Assembly: GCA_039602395.1 (NCBI GenBank)
Contig: JBCNJP010000006.1
Location: forward strand, 11,706,952 to 11,770,951
Reading direction: 5' to 3'
DNA from: Deinandra increscens subsp. villosa
Lineage: Eukaryota; Streptophyta; Magnoliopsida; Asterales; Asteraceae
Length of the DNA stretch: 64,000 bases
The notes below the pieces were generated by a model, which saw only the letters and a program-made list of their open reading frames with translations, was not told the DNA's origin and made no database searches. Positions 1 through 11,581 of the stretch are shown here, one piece after another (the stretch's first letter is position 1; each line of letters opens with the position of its first letter). The translations under genes and the position numbers were made by a program.

Positions 1-150
1 TAATTAGTTTTAATATAAATTTTTCTACAGTGTATGTATTTTTTTGTTAGCTTTGTTATATTTTTATTATTATTTAAATATTTCAGTTCGTATGAAACAT
101 TTTGTAACATTTAATGTTGATTGTATATGTTTTTTATAATTTAATAAAAT
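1..150. other. AT-rich flank of the first LTR element
   Basis: AT-rich DNA with no coding potential that I can see. It ends in AAAAT (146-150), the left target duplication of the LTR element that follows. It resembles the DNA on the far side of that element (near 4980-5040, TTGATTGTAATGTTTT-like text), so both are probably parts of one older non-coding block. Confidence 0.6.
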
Positions 151-509
151 TGTAAAACACAGTAACGGATCTTACTAATGCATGATCATGATCGATTCAG
201 TAATACACGAGGTAAATAACATTTCGTTGATTGATTTCAAACTCAAAGGTTACAGAGAGAGAACAGAGAGTAAAACACCTAAGATCTCACACAGTTAACA
301 ACACAACTCTCTCAGCTACTCTGAAACACAAGAGCTAAAACTATTTATATGGTTCTGCCCGGCGTACCAATTAACCTACATACCAGATGGTCTGTGGCTG
401 CGTACCATCTGGTCCGTCCACTGGTACGCTGGGACCAGAACTTACAAAACGATCAATACAATGACAAAACGCCTAGACCTAGCATTAGACACAATAACTT
501 GTTCTAACA
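151..509 (-). repeat. 3' LTR of the gag-only element
   Basis: A 359-bp terminal repeat, matched by 4115-4473 with scattered substitutions. On the minus strand a TATAAATA box sits at 342-349, with GCGTACC/GGTACGC motifs at 361-368, 400-406 and 423-429 just upstream of it. Confidence 0.85.
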
Positions 510-520
510 AACTCCCCTTG
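510..520 (-). promoter_or_regulatory. Polypurine tract of the gag-only element
   Basis: Minus-strand purine run AAGGGGAGTT directly abutting the 3' LTR, where plus-strand DNA synthesis is primed in LTR elements. Confidence 0.6.
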
Positions 521-527
521 TCTTATG

Positions 528-1666
528 CTAGTCTTCAGAAGCTTTTGTCTCAATCTTCTTCCAATATTGCCTTCGGTTATTTCCAGCATGAATTCCAAAT
601 GCATAACAAACTCTGATCACTCTTTGAAATTGCAAGGCTTGCTCAGCATCCTTAGCCTTATACAGTATTTTGTTGTGATGGAGCTTGTCAATATCTGCTT
701 CAGATAGGTTAATCAACCACATCGGATCAAAGATCCTAACCACATTGTTCTCTTCTTTAACAACAATCACTACTTCTCCAGTATATTCATTATAATACCA
801 CCATCTCAGAGTCTTTATGAAATTCTGCTCGAGCTTTTTCAAAGGTATCTTCTTCAGTTGAACAGGCTTCTTGTAGTTTAACACCACAACTGCTTTTCCA
901 GTTCTTGGATGAATATTTGTTGGATGATCTGTGTACTTCGGCCTTTGTGGATTTAAGAATCTGAATCTCTTTTGACATTCTTCATGCAACTTATTTTTTA
1001 AGAATTCAGCCGAAGGATGTTCACCATAATTCAAGAATGGTTTTCTAGACAAATTCCTCACATAGCAGACTGGCAAAGTATCAAATCTTTTCGCCTTCTT
1101 CAAGTAGATAATACCAAATTCCTTCTTTATAGCATAATACTTGAGTTGCGAGTCGTACATCCAACTGATTATATTCCCAGTGGCTACACCTCTGTTTTCA
1201 AAGAATTTCTTCTGATCAACAGTTTTTGTAGGTTTCACCACAGGAATCTTCTTAGTCCTTCGTTCTTTCATCCATTCATCAAACAACCTTCTTTTCTCTT
1301 GTTCCTCTGAGAAACTATCAGATTCAGCTGATTCAGGTTGTTTCTCAGATTCTTTCTTTTTCAACTCTTTCTCAACTTCTTCCTCGTCATCTCTAGCAAA
1401 GAAATTGAATCCTCCAGATTGATCATTATCAGTGAAAATACCATAAACTTTTGGATCATCTGGATATTCTTCTACAGTCATGTCTTCAACCTCCACATAT
1501 TCCTCTTCATACTCAAACTCATCATTAGAATCATCTTCTTTGTGAGGCTCAGCAAAAGGAACCTTATCAACATCTTTAATATTCAGAGCATATATTGCAG
1601 CAAGATGCCATTTCGAATATTGATGTAAATACTCTCCTTTTTCTGTAGCAACCCTGGTAATGGAAT
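528..1666 (-). CDS. Unrecognised ORF of the gag-only element
   Basis: From its first Met (1496) this frame encodes 322 residues, and it stays open upstream to about 1666, so the true start or a fusion to the preceding frame is unclear. I do not recognise the family. Visible features are an acidic N-terminal part, a charged Glu/Lys stretch at about residues 38-60, then a basic, aromatic-rich part. That part contains a Trp-Trp pair followed by YNEYTGEVVIVV (about 235-248) and a closing segment around RVIRVCYAFGIH. There is no DDE triad, no YxDD box and no zinc knuckle. The long open frame in an element otherwise carrying stops suggests it was kept under selection until recently. It could be a lineage-specific accessory protein or a highly diverged fragment of pol. 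Confidence 0.5.
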
Positions 1667-1670
1667 TACA

Positions 1671-2677
1671 TCATACACATCTTTTCCTAATTACTCCCCC
1701 TGAGATGCAGCAGTAGATAGATGTTCCAACACCAGATGTTCCAGCTGCACGAGCAACACTAGAACCATCTCCACCAACACCTCCTTTCCGATCATCAGTA
1801 TCATTCAAATACCTGGATACATCATCGTCTTCTCTACAAGCTTCATCAGGATTTGGCCTCATCCCCCCCTGAGCAGGAAAATCTTTGAGCAAACGGTTTA
1901 ACTGCTCACCCAGAGAAAGAGAAATTTTTTGTAGTCAAGCAATTTCACGATCCTTTTCCTGATCACGAGTTATTAACTCTTTGACAGTATCTTTTAATCC
2001 CTGAATTTCATTGGCTTGCTGACGATTTGTAGACTCTAAGGCATCAAGTCTAGTCTGATGTAGAGCAAGCTTTAAATCAGCAGAAGAGATTGTTGATGAT
2101 GTAGGAGTAGCAGTTGTTGAAGCAGAAGCAGAACTTGAACAATTTCTGACAATTAACCTTCGAACCGGTGGAACACCAGAACTTTGAACATTAGCAGTGG
2201 TTGTGGTTGGTTGACTTGGAATGGAAGACTGGTTAGCAACGTTTTTTGCTTCTTGCTAGGCGGACTGCTATCAGCTTTTCTAGCATCAGCACATTTTTGG
2301 GCAAGAGCATCCCATAGCTCTTTTGAAGTTTTATACCGTTTGAATTGCCAAAAGATCTCTTTAGGTAATGCTCTCATCAAAGCATAATAAGCTATTTTCT
2401 CACTATCATGATATTTAATCTCATATTCGGTCATCCTTGATAAAAACTTTGCTGGTGGTATTTTTTGACCAGAATTATTTAGAACAGGAAACTCATATCC
2501 ATCTTGAATTGATTTCCAGACATATTCACCTAATGTACCAACCACGAACTCTGCAAATTGACCTTTCCAATTACAATAATCATCATAATGAAGAAGCATT
2601 AGAACTTCACTTTCAATCAGTTGAAACTTTCCCAGAGAATAATATGAATAAATGGAAGAACCACTATTGTAACCCAT
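1671..2677 (-). pseudogene. Gag-like polyprotein remnant, frameshifted
   Basis: The first 140 residues or so from the Met at 2677 resemble the plant copia-type gag core: YALMRALPKEIFWQF, then a KTSKELWDAL segment, which is the usual helix before the gag C-terminus. Near 2153 the frame shifts. In another frame a Ser/Thr-rich linker and a heptad-like coiled segment continue, with an in-frame stop near 1937 and further open sequence down to 1671. No CCHC zinc knuckle is seen. Gag would form the virus-like particle that packages element RNA in the cytoplasm. As it stands the gene is interrupted at least twice. Confidence 0.6.
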
Positions 2678-4100
2678 CTTCGTTTGTCTTAAATTCTTTG
2701 AATAACCATTTAAATCTTGATATGGTAATCCGAATCTTTTTGAGTAAATAAAAATCTCGATGAAGAAACTCGAACCTTTTTGTCACCACAAATTCTGCAA
2801 ATCTCTGGAAGTATAATCCCAAACTCTTTTTATCCTCAAAATATAAACTCGTTTAGACTTGATTATTATTATTTTTTTATTGAACACCTTTGAATAACAC
2901 CTTTTTGAATTAAGAGCCGAACTTTGACAACCGTTCGAATCACCAACATCAAATTCAACGCCTCACTAACTCTTTTAATCTTCCGACAAATCAACCTTTT
3001 GAATTGTTTACTGGATATACCACAAACTACTTAAAGTAGAAACCCCAACTTTAAAAATACGAATTACCCGTTTATCAACAAAAATATGAACCCGAATCAC
3101 CTTTGAACCAATAAAATTTGTTTTAAATTTTTTTTTTAAAAAGTTTTTTTATGTAAAATCTAATAAAGAAACTTTTGACAAATCTATCTTCACGTGAAGT
3201 GTTGTTTATTTTTTTAAATAAAATATCTTTTTAATTTTGTCAAACTAGAGGACTAAAATGTATTTTTTTAATAAATGACAAGATAGTCGTGACCACCAAA
3301 TCGCCCTATTGTTTTTTTCTTTGCCGGCAAATCAATAAAGCAAAAACCAACCGGATGTTAGAAACCAGAAAAACCGGCGAGCCTATGTTTTCCGGCGAAC
3401 CAGAAACGTGTTGGACAACCACCGGCGAATTACTGCGACTAACCAAAAACCGACGATGAACCTAAACCACCGGAGAACTGATTTTTTCGGCCGAAACATA
3501 ATTTTCTGGTGAAAATGTTTTTTCGGTGAAGTTTCCCAGATGTTCAAAGTGCGATATCTCGATCAATACTCAACGAAAATGGATTTTGAAAGTTGCGCTG
3601 AACTCTTATCAATAAAACGAATCAAACTAGCACCATTGTTAATATGTTTCGTGATGATTTGAGCACTGAAAAATCAACCCGAATGAACTTACGTTTTTAA
3701 CAAACTGAAATAGGATCAAATCTTAATCAAATCACGTTCTGATTGTTTTAGCTGATCCGTATGATCAAATAGAACTTGAAGAAACTGATTTCATTCACAA
3801 TGATCAAGAATTAACAAATCTGCCATTAAAGAGGTTGAAGAACACATGAAGAACACAAGAACGTTATGTGAAATTGCGATCAACTCAAATTAGAGCCATA
3901 ATTGATTCCGTAAGTTGCAAAAGATTCGTAATCACCTTATCAAACTAACTGTAACAATCATACGCACCAAAACTGAACAGATTGAATGAATTTCAAAGTC
4001 AAAGTTAACAAAGTTTTACTCGAAAAAGTCAAACAACCCGAATTTGCTTGAAAAAATCACTGATTTCGATCAAAAACGATGTGTACTCATGCCTGGATAT
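2678..4100 (-). other. Untranslated leader of the gag-only element
   Basis: About 1.4 kb between primer site and gag with no long frame on either strand. It holds several CCGGCGA-type pieces (about 3320-3540) in otherwise AT-rich DNA. I see no recognisable RNA gene. Confidence 0.45.
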
Positions 4101-4112
4101 GCTTTGATACCA
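4101..4112 (-). promoter_or_regulatory. Primer binding site (initiator tRNA-Met)
   Basis: The minus strand reads TGGTATCAAAGC two bases inside the 5' LTR. It matches the usual plant site complementary to the initiator tRNA-Met 3' end (TGGTATCAGAGC) apart from one substitution. Confidence 0.75.
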
Positions 4113-4114
4113 CT

Positions 4115-4473
4115 TGTCAAACACAGTAACGGATCTTACTAATGCATGATCATGATCGATTCGGTAATACACGAGGTAAATAACGTTTCGTTGATTGATT
4201 TCAAACTCAAAGGTTACAGAGAGAGAACCGAGAGTAAAACGCCTAAAATCTCACACAGTTAACAACACAACTCTCTCAGTTACTCTGAAACACAAGAGCT
4301 AAAACTATTTATATGATTCTGCCCGGCGTACCAATTAACCTACGTACCAGATGGTCCGTGGCTGCGTACCATCTAGTCCGTCCACTGGTACGTTGGGACC
4401 AGAACTTACAAAACGATCAATACAATGACAAAACGCCTAGACCTAGCATTAGACATAATAACTTGTTCTAACA
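4115..4473 (-). repeat. 5' LTR of the gag-only element
   Basis: A 359-bp repeat equal in length to 151-509. It drives transcription leftward: TATAAATA lies on the minus strand at 4306-4313 and the GCGTACC-type motifs at about 4325-4393. The flanking AAAAT duplication follows at 4474-4478. Confidence 0.85.
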
Positions 4474-4479
4474 AAAATA

Positions 4480-5100
4480 TATAATTGTCATTTTTTTGTT
4501 ATGCATATGTAGCATAAGTTGTCACATATGTAACATTTCCATGCATTGTAATATTACCATTCTTTTTGACATCTAAAGTATGTTACATATGTACCATCAA
4601 TTGTTGTTACATATGTAACAATGCCATGCCCTTGTAATATCACCCTGTTATTTCACCTCAAAAGTATGTTACATATGTAACAATTCCACATACATATGTG
4701 CATCTTCATTTTGTTTATATAACATGTGTAATGTTACATGTATTACAAGTTCTTATATGCCTAGCTCAAATGAACTTGTTTATTGTTTTTTTTTCTATAT
4801 AACAGATGTAATGTGTAACGTCACATATGTTACAAGTTGTGATATGTAGAGCCCAAAAAATTTGTTTATTGTTTTTTATCTATTAACACATGTTACATAT
4901 GTTACAAATTGCTACATGCGTAGCTCAAATAAACTTGGTTCTTGATTTTCTCTATATAACTCGTATAAATTTTTTTAATATGTTTAGTGTTGATTGTAAT
5001 GTTTTCTTATAAATTAATAAAATATATTTTTCATTTTATTGTTTACACCCATGCAGATGTGTTTACGTATGTAACATTTCATATCTACGAATTAAAAAAG
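4480..5100. repeat. Degenerate palindromic array (TTACATATGTAA-type)
   Basis: Dispersed copies of a palindrome recur every 50-100 bases. GTTACATATGTAAC is perfect at 4606-4619 and 4668-4681, with variants such as GTTACATATGTACC, CACATATGTAACA and CACATATGTTACA elsewhere. Associated text (AAATGAACTTGTTTATTGTTTTT, split over 4768-4960) also recurs, so this is an old, diverged satellite-like or tandem block rather than chance. Confidence 0.6.
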
Positions 5101-5606
5101 TAAGAGAAATTTTTAAAAAGTGTGAGAGATAATTTTTTGTTTTAAAAGTGAAAAAAGAATCTCTAAAGATTTTTATTAATGTATAAAAAAGAAAAAGAAA
5201 CTTCTACATATAACATTCAAGCAAACTTAAACATGTAATTAATTAAATAAAATATTATAAATCAAGTAACTAATTTAATATTATAGAATAATTTTTCCAC
5301 GTATAGCAAATTGTAGAAAAAAAAACTCCGTTTTTAGTTAACATGTTAAACTAAATCATTTTTATAACATATTTTTAGTTATTTTTTTAGACAAACCAGT
5401 AAATTAATAAAATCAACTTTAGAACCCAAATTTTAAAATAAGCTAATTAATGAAAAAACTCATAATTGTTATTTATTATATTATAGAAAATATGGAATAT
5501 GAGAGATGAGAGATGAGGGAGGATGGAGGAGAGAGGAGAGAGAAATTTGTGAATAAGTTAAAATCTCTAAGAAGAAGAGAGGAGAGATAAATTATGAATA
5601 CGTTAA
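5101..5606. other. AT-rich spacer with a GA-rich patch
   Basis: No coding or RNA feature seen. A purine-rich GAGAGATGAGAGATGAGG-like stretch lies at about 5500-5550. The last five bases (GTTAA) are the left flank of the Tat compound element. Confidence 0.5.
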
Positions 5607-5922
5607 TGAAGAGGCCCATCATGCTTCACGGCCCAATCAACTCGGCCACAGGACGAAAGCCCAACATCCGGCCCTAAACCTGAAGCCCTTTTCCTAACTA
5701 CATGACCGCACTTCTCTTGAAGCAAGAGAAGTGCGGATAAACGCCACTTGGCATAAGTACGAAGAAAGAAAGGTTAGAGCCCAATAAGGAATGGGCCCCC
5801 TTTAGGCCGTTAGGGTTTTTAGGACTTTATGCTATAAATAGTCAAGTACAACTCCCGAGAAGGGATTATTCTCTGACACTTAATTGTACAACATTCCATT
5901 ATCAGAATTTTACTATTCTTCA
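5607..5922 (+). repeat. Tat LTR 1
   Basis: 316 bp, TG to CA. It differs from LTRs 2 and 3 at several sites, including GGGTTTTTAGG for GGGTTGTTAGG and a small indel near the 3' end (GAGAAGGGATT against GAGAAAGATT), while LTRs 2 and 3 are almost identical to each other. TATAAATA lies at 5833-5840. Confidence 0.9.
5706..5736 (+). promoter_or_regulatory. Perfect 14-bp inverted repeat in the Tat U3
   Basis: CCGCACTTCTCTTG, loop AAG, then the exact complement CAAGAGAAGTGCGG. It lies about 100 bp upstream of the TATAAATA box (5833-5840) and is conserved in the other two LTRs (26487-26517 and 36252-36282). It could be a protein-binding palindrome in DNA. Confidence 0.7.
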
Positions 5923-5936
5923 TTGGCGCCCACCGT
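5923..5936 (+). promoter_or_regulatory. Tat primer binding site
   Basis: TTGGCGCCCACCGT follows the LTR directly. This type of site is reported for Tat/Ogre-like elements (usually assigned to tRNA-Arg). The tRNA identity is from memory of the family, not shown here. Confidence 0.6.
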
Positions 5937-5973
5937 TTACGCTGAACCAATCACAACATTTTATAACAACCTG

Positions 5974-7752
5974 ATGACGTCGCCTACTCATCAGGAAGAT
6001 GAGCACTTTACAGATCCAGAAGAAGAGGAGCAGCATGTTGAATCTCCTCCAGGGTACGCCCGAAACACTCAAAATGCTTCTCAACCAGTTGGATCCATAC
6101 CTTCGTTACCAACTCTGGCCCCTTACGGGTCCCAGCCGGCGAGTAGACAAAACAATGAAGCAAACACCCTGGATGATCAACACACTCCTATTCATCAACC
6201 ATCAGGGCTGGCAACTTCATTACCTACTGGAACTACTTCCGACCATCAGCCGGTAGTGCCAGCTCCAACATCTGTAAACCAGGCAACAACGCGTACTGGC
6301 CGATCTGTCGCGGCGGGTCGGCAACCGTTGTTCTCTGATGCTACCGAGCCAACAACGTCCCAAATTCCGATTACAACCACAATTCCACCAGTAACATCTC
6401 TTCCAATCGTAAATTGGGGACCCAGCACACAACTATCGTACCAGACTGCCATGCCCCAGCCATTCGGGACATACTTCGTGCCGCCAGGATATCCGTACCC
6501 TGGATATACGGGCGTGCCTTCCTTCCAGCAGCCTCTGCTGGCAATATGCGGGAACGAATGGTGGATGGAACAGCAGAGAAGTATGCGGGAGTACGAACAG
6601 TTCATGCGGAACGTAAGAATGGCAGAGCTGCGAGCGCAGATGGGTCCGGCACCAACCTTTATTCCGCAGGGAGATGACTCACAGCCTCCTGTCACCACCG
6701 CTGTGCCACGCGCAACACAGCCAAACCAAACCAGGGGCAACCTCCCAGATTTAACAGCCCCGTACCGACCTGCTATTCTAGTAGAACAATCAAAGTTCAT
6801 CCCGGCTATTGCCTCAGCGAATTTTCCACAGAAGTTAAAGATGCCATCTATAGTCTCTAAATATGATGGCACAACAGATCCGGATGACCATGTAAAAGTC
6901 TTTACCAGCGCGGGCGGAATGAAACTCTGGTCCATTCCCGTTTGGTGTCACATGTTCGTGCAGACGTTGGTTGGCCCGGCGCGGTTATGGTACGAGAGCC
7001 TACCGATCGGAAAGATAACTGGGTTTGAAGATCTGCAATCCAAATTTCTGATGCACTTTAGCCAGCAACGTCGTCATATCAAGGATCGTAATGAAATACT
7101 GCACATTAGGCGACGAGACCATGAATCAGTCGAAGACTTCATCACGAGGTATAATTTGGAAAGTTTGCAAATAGGCGGAGCGGGGGAAGACCTGCGGGTA
7201 GCCGGTTTTATAAATGGCGTACGATGCGAAGATCTTATTCGCAGGATACATGGTACGGAAGGACCGCCTCAGACCATGACCGCACTGATGACGGCCGCCA
7301 AAGCATTTGTGCAAGCAGAAAAATCCGTCCGCATGCACAGAGACTTTGACAAAAAAGAAAATAAACATGAGCGCGACCAACAATCACCTGCCGGAGGGAA
7401 GAGACATAGGGGCAATCGGTGGCAGAAGGATAAGCCAGGGCTGACTGTAATACCAGCTATACCGGCGGCAACGGCAACGGAGGGACAAAGTCCATCACTG
7501 CGAGGGGACCACCCGCGGCATAAAGAGCGTCCTCCGCGCCCGGCCTGGGTAAATAAGCTCACTAAAACTCCTAGCGAGGTGCTTGCCTCGGAGAAGCTAA
7601 ATCTAGATCCGCCACCCCCGTTGCGCTCACGTCTGCGCAAAGATCCAGATAAATTCTGTGATTATCACAAAGGTATAGGACATCATACAGATGATTGTTG
7701 GCAGTTGCAGCAGCAGATCGACCCGCTGCTAAAAAGCAAGTCAAGGTGGTAA
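5974..7752 (+). pseudogene. Tat copy 1 gag (3' end altered by a 67-bp deletion)
   Basis: The frame is open from 5884, inside the LTR, but the Met at 5974 (MTSPTHQED) is the first one downstream of the primer site and the likely start. The N-terminal third is Pro/Thr/Gln-rich and disordered-looking. A retrotransposon gag core follows (YDGTTDPDDHVKVF ... LWYESLP ... FLMHFSQQRR ... FITRYNLE), then a basic linker and the finger-like CDYHKGIGHHTDDC near the end. Relative to copy 2, 67 bases are missing near 7719, which shifts the frame and ends the protein about 12 residues later. Gag would otherwise assemble the particle. The product may still be made, but uncoupled from protease. Confidence 0.8.
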
Positions 7753-9674
7753 ACATGATTCAGATCCAGTCTTTGGGGGCAAAGCGCAGAGGGCCGCGGC
7801 TAGAACCATGGATGTGTAGGCCAGTTTCTTTCCCGCCGCTCAACGGGAACGCACGGGAATCTCCAGTAATAATCCAAGCGATGGTCGGAGTGTATGACAT
7901 ACGGCGCATCCTGGTTGATAGCGGGGCGGGGTCGGATATTATGTATGAAGGTTGTTTCAGGCAGCTAGACCTAGAGGACCAAGCGCAGTTGGAGCCAACT
8001 AACATCGTCCTAATGGGTTTTTCGGGAGAAGCTTCACGCCCGCTGGGGCAGCTCTGGATGCCAGTGACATTGTCGCAGGGGGAACGCATCCGAATCGCGG
8101 TTGTGCGGTTCATCGTGGTCGCAGCAAATTCGCGGCACAATCTAATTCTTGGGCGGCCGGGCCTAGCATCTTTTGGGGCCGCGGTATCCACGGCCCACGG
8201 GGCAATTGCGTTTCCAACGTCAAGGGGCCCAGCTTTGGTATATACAAGTGAAGAATGTTACAATCTGTCGCCAGTGGGGACTGGCCATCTAATGTCACTA
8301 CCGTCATCGTTACCCGAAGAACAAGCGCCGGTACCGCAGATAATAAATGAGCAATGGATATTAGATCCGCGTTACCCGGAGCAGCCAATAACCATTGGGC
8401 CCGATTTATCTGACAGGATAAGGACGCGCCTCAAAGAACTTTTACTCGAGCACAAAGACGTTTTTTCCTGGACTCCTTCAGATATGACAGGAGTACCGCG
8501 GGAGCTGGCGGAACACTCCCTAAACGTGAAGGACTCCGTGCGTCCGTACACCCAGCCGCGCAGACACATGGGAGATGATAAGCGCCGAATAATCAAGGAG
8601 CAGGTACATGCCTTAGTTACGGCAGGCATTCTTCGACCTGAACGTTACCCACTTTGGTTAGCGAACCCGGTTCTGGTGAAAAAGGGGAACGGCACGTGGA
8701 GAATGTGCGTCGATTATACGCACCTTAACAAAGCATGTCCGAAGGACCCGTACCCTCTTCCGGATATCGACGTAAAGATTGATTCTTTGGCTCCGTATAA
8801 GTTCAAGTGCTTCCTGGACGCATATAAGGGATATCACCAGGTACAAATGGCTATTGGAGATGAAGCCGAAACTGCTTTCTACACCAGGGAGGGGATCTTT
8901 TGCTACACAAAGATGCCTTTCGGCTTAAAAAATGCTGGGGCCACATATCAGCGTCTGATGGACAAGGTATTTGAGGGGCAGATAGGAAGAAACGTCGAGG
9001 TATATGTTGACGACCTGGTAATAAAGAGCCGCGCGGATGCAGTGATGCTCGCGGACATTCAAGAAACGATACTAAGTCTCAAATCGGCCAACATAAAGTT
9101 GAACCCAGCCAAATGTTCATTTGGGATGGAGGAGGGGCGTTTTTTAGGTGTCGTCATATCAAAAGGAGGTTTTCGTGTCAGCCCAGAGAAAGTCCGCGCA
9201 ATAATACAGATGCAATCTCCTGCCAATTTGAAGCAGGTACATGTTTTGAATGGTCGACTGGTAGCAATCAACAGGTTTTTGGCAAAGCACGCTGAGCGGG
9301 CACTCCCCTTCATCCAAACTCTGAAGAATTGTCCCACTAAAGACAAATTCGTGTGGACAAATGAAGCAGAGAAGGCTTTTCAAGAAATTAAGCAACATTT
9401 GGCACGGCTACCGATGCTCACCGCACCGGAGCGCGGGGAAAAGCTTTACTTGTACTTGGCAGCATCCGACTGGGCTGTAAGCTCTGTCTTACTCGTCGAA
9501 AGATCAGAAGTACAAAACCCACTTCATTACGTTAGCAGGGTGCTCACTTCGGTGGAGAATCGTTATAGCACGTTGGAAAAGCTGGTATTAGCCCTGGTGC
9601 ACACTACTCGCAGGGTAACACGTTTCTTCCATGATCATGAGGTAGAAGTGCTAAGTACGTTCCCGCTCCAATAA
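7720..9674 (+). pseudogene. Tat copy 1 pol, part 1: protease, RT, start of RNase H
   Basis: In order: the aspartic protease site LVDSGAGSD near 7913; RT with LANPVLVKKGNGTWRMCVDY, the FLDAYKGYHQ block and the catalytic box YVDDLV (about 9003-9020); then the thumb/connection and the start of the gypsy RNase H (YLYLAASDWAVSS). The frame is cut off from gag by the 67-bp deletion. It ends at a TAA at 9672-9674 where copy 2 has CAA (Gln), a single-base nonsense change. The residues needed for RT catalysis are present. Confidence 0.82.
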
Positions 9675-11084
9675 TTGCTCCGCAGGCCGGAGTTGCCTGG
9701 GCGGCTCGTGGAATGGGCTATTGAACTCAGTACTTATGATATCACTTTCAAACCCAGGACTTCAGTCAAGGGGCAGGTAATTGCTGACTTCATAGTTGAG
9801 GTACCGAAGGGAAGGGAGCAGGAAGTGCGGGCTGGTTTGTCCGCAGAACAAGCAGCGCGGGGTGATCAACCATACTGGGTTCTATACACTGATGAGGCGT
9901 CGAATGATGGCGGAAGTGGCGCGGGTCTGATCCTTACGGACCCGTCGGGGGTCGAAAACACCTACGCCATACGGCTAGACTTTGCAAGCACCAACAACGA
10001 AGCGGAATATGAGGCCCTTCTAGCGGGACTGCGGCTAGCCCATGAGATGGGAGCTAAGAAAATCCGCATTCACGTTGACTCACTTCTGGTGGTGAATCAG
10101 ATAAACAACACCTACGAGGCAAAGGGCACCAACATGAGTCAGTACTTGTCATTGGCCACTAAACTACTTACCAGATTCGATCATTATACAATTGAACACA
10201 TTCCCCGCAGCCGCAACAAGAAAGCAGACGCACTTAGTCGCCTTGCATCCGTGCAATTTAGCCACCTAGCTAAAGACGTGCGGATAGAAACCTTGTCCGC
10301 ACCATCCGTACAGGAGACAGAAGCCAATGAAATTTCAGAAGCCGGGTATTCGTGGATGACCCCGATTCACAATTACCTAAGTAAAGGTGAGCTGCCGGAA
10401 GATGCCGGTGAAGCCCGGAAGGTTCAGCTGCAGGCCTTGCAGTATACACTCGAAGATAACCATTTGTACCGCCGAACGTTTGCAGGCCCACTCTTACGAT
10501 GTGTAACACTTAGTGAAGCCTCGCATCTCGTCGAGGAGGTACATGAAGGAACGTGCGGCATTCACGCGGGGCCAAACCTGGTCGTATCCAAGCTCAGAAG
10601 CCTCGGAGTTTACTGGCCTGGGATGTACCCAATGGCGGCAGAAGTCATTAAAAAATGCATAAGTTGTCAGCAACATGCGCCTAAAACTCTAAGACCGAAG
10701 AACGAATTGGTACCAGTTACAGCCGCGTGGCCTTTTCAGAAGTGGGGAATTGATATAGTGGGTCCATTTCCAGAATCTCCCGGGCGGATCAAGTTCTTAA
10801 TTGTGGCGGTGGACTATTTCATCAAATGGGTGGAGGCCAAACCAGTAGCGTCAATTACCGCGATACAGGTGAAGCGGTTTCTGTGGGAAAACATAGTGTG
10901 CCGTTTTGACCTACCTCTCTATCTCATCACAGACAATGGTACGCAATTCGCGGATAGAACTATCCAAGAGTGGTGCGAAGAACTAGGGTTAAAACAAGTT
11001 TTCGCATCCGTAGCACACCCACAGGGAAATGGCCAAGTGGAAAGGGTCAATCGCAGCATCGTAGAGGGTATTAAAAACGAATGA
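9675..11084 (+). pseudogene. Tat copy 1 pol, part 2: second RNase H and integrase
   Basis: This continues the same reading frame after the stop. It contains the second RNase H-like domain characteristic of Tat elements (YWVLYTDEASNDGGSGAGL, with NNEAEYEALLAGL and HVDSLLVVNQ). Copy 2 has Gly where this copy has Glu right after the first catalytic Asp, so activity is doubtful. Integrase follows, with an H-H-C-C finger (VHEGTCGIHAG ... CISC) and the DDE core (GIDIVGPF, LITDNGTQF, GNGQVERVN). A one-base loss in an A-run (five A against six in copy 2, near 11075) ends the frame inside integrase. About ten residues at 10281-10310 are absent from copy 2. Confidence 0.82.
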
Positions 11085-11581
11085 TCAGTGGCGCGGTCTC
11101 GTGGGTAGAAGCTCTTCCACACATCTTATGGGCACACCGCACTATGCCCAAGACGAGCCACGAGGAAACACCCTTTGCATTAACTTACGGGCATGAAGCA
11201 GTGATACCCGCAGAAGCAATTCTTCCAACAGACAGAGTCCGCGCTCCTCCCATCAACAATGAGGAATTACTAATAGAAAACTTAGATATGCTGGAAGAAA
11301 GACGCACCTTATCAGCGGTCAAGGAAGCACGATACAAGCAGAAGCTTTCAAAGTACTACAACAAGAGGGTAAAGCCATGCACTTACTCCCCAGGCGATTA
11401 TGTCCTCCGGTATAATGACGCAAGCCACTCCAGGCCCGCCGGTAAGCTCGCTCCAAAATGGGAGGGTCCGTACGTCGTTAAGGAGGTGATGGGGAAAGGA
11501 GCCTACGCACTCCAAAGGCTAGATGGCACAGATGTGCCGAGGACTTGGAACGCCGCACAATTACGAAAATGCTACGTTTGA
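11081..11581 (+). pseudogene. Tat copy 1 pol, part 3: integrase C-terminus
   Basis: The integrase C-terminal region resumes in the next frame after the A-run frameshift: SWVEALPHILWAHRT, the TPFALTYGHEAVIP segment usual for gypsy integrases, a Lys/Arg-rich helix and an SH3-like GDYVLRYN ... GPYVVKEV stretch. It would be read only if the upstream shift were absent. Confidence 0.78.

Larger units (their letters stand above)
151..4473 (-). mobile_element. Gag-only LTR retrotransposon (TR-GAG/LARD-like), minus strand
   Basis: Two 359-bp direct repeats (151-509 and 4115-4473) begin TGT and end ACA, and the whole is bounded by AAAAT on both sides (146-150 and 4474-4478), so this is one insertion. 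The primer binding site TGGTATCAAAGC lies next to the right LTR on the minus strand and a purine tract next to the left LTR, which sets the orientation as minus. The interior holds a gag-like remnant and one further ORF but no recognisable protease, integrase or reverse transcriptase. It would therefore depend on another element for replication. The initiator-Met primer site and the gag style suggest copia affinity, which is an inference. Confidence 0.85.

Noticed and set aside
5602..5606. GTTAA as target duplication of the whole Tat array
   Set aside because: The right flank is GTATG; only the first two bases agree, so I do not call a duplication.
6246..6935. Long minus-strand frame inside Tat gag (229 residues), repeated at 27026-27715
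   Set aside because: It lies wholly opposite a recognised gag frame, has no family features and is kept only because the plus-strand gag sequence is kept.
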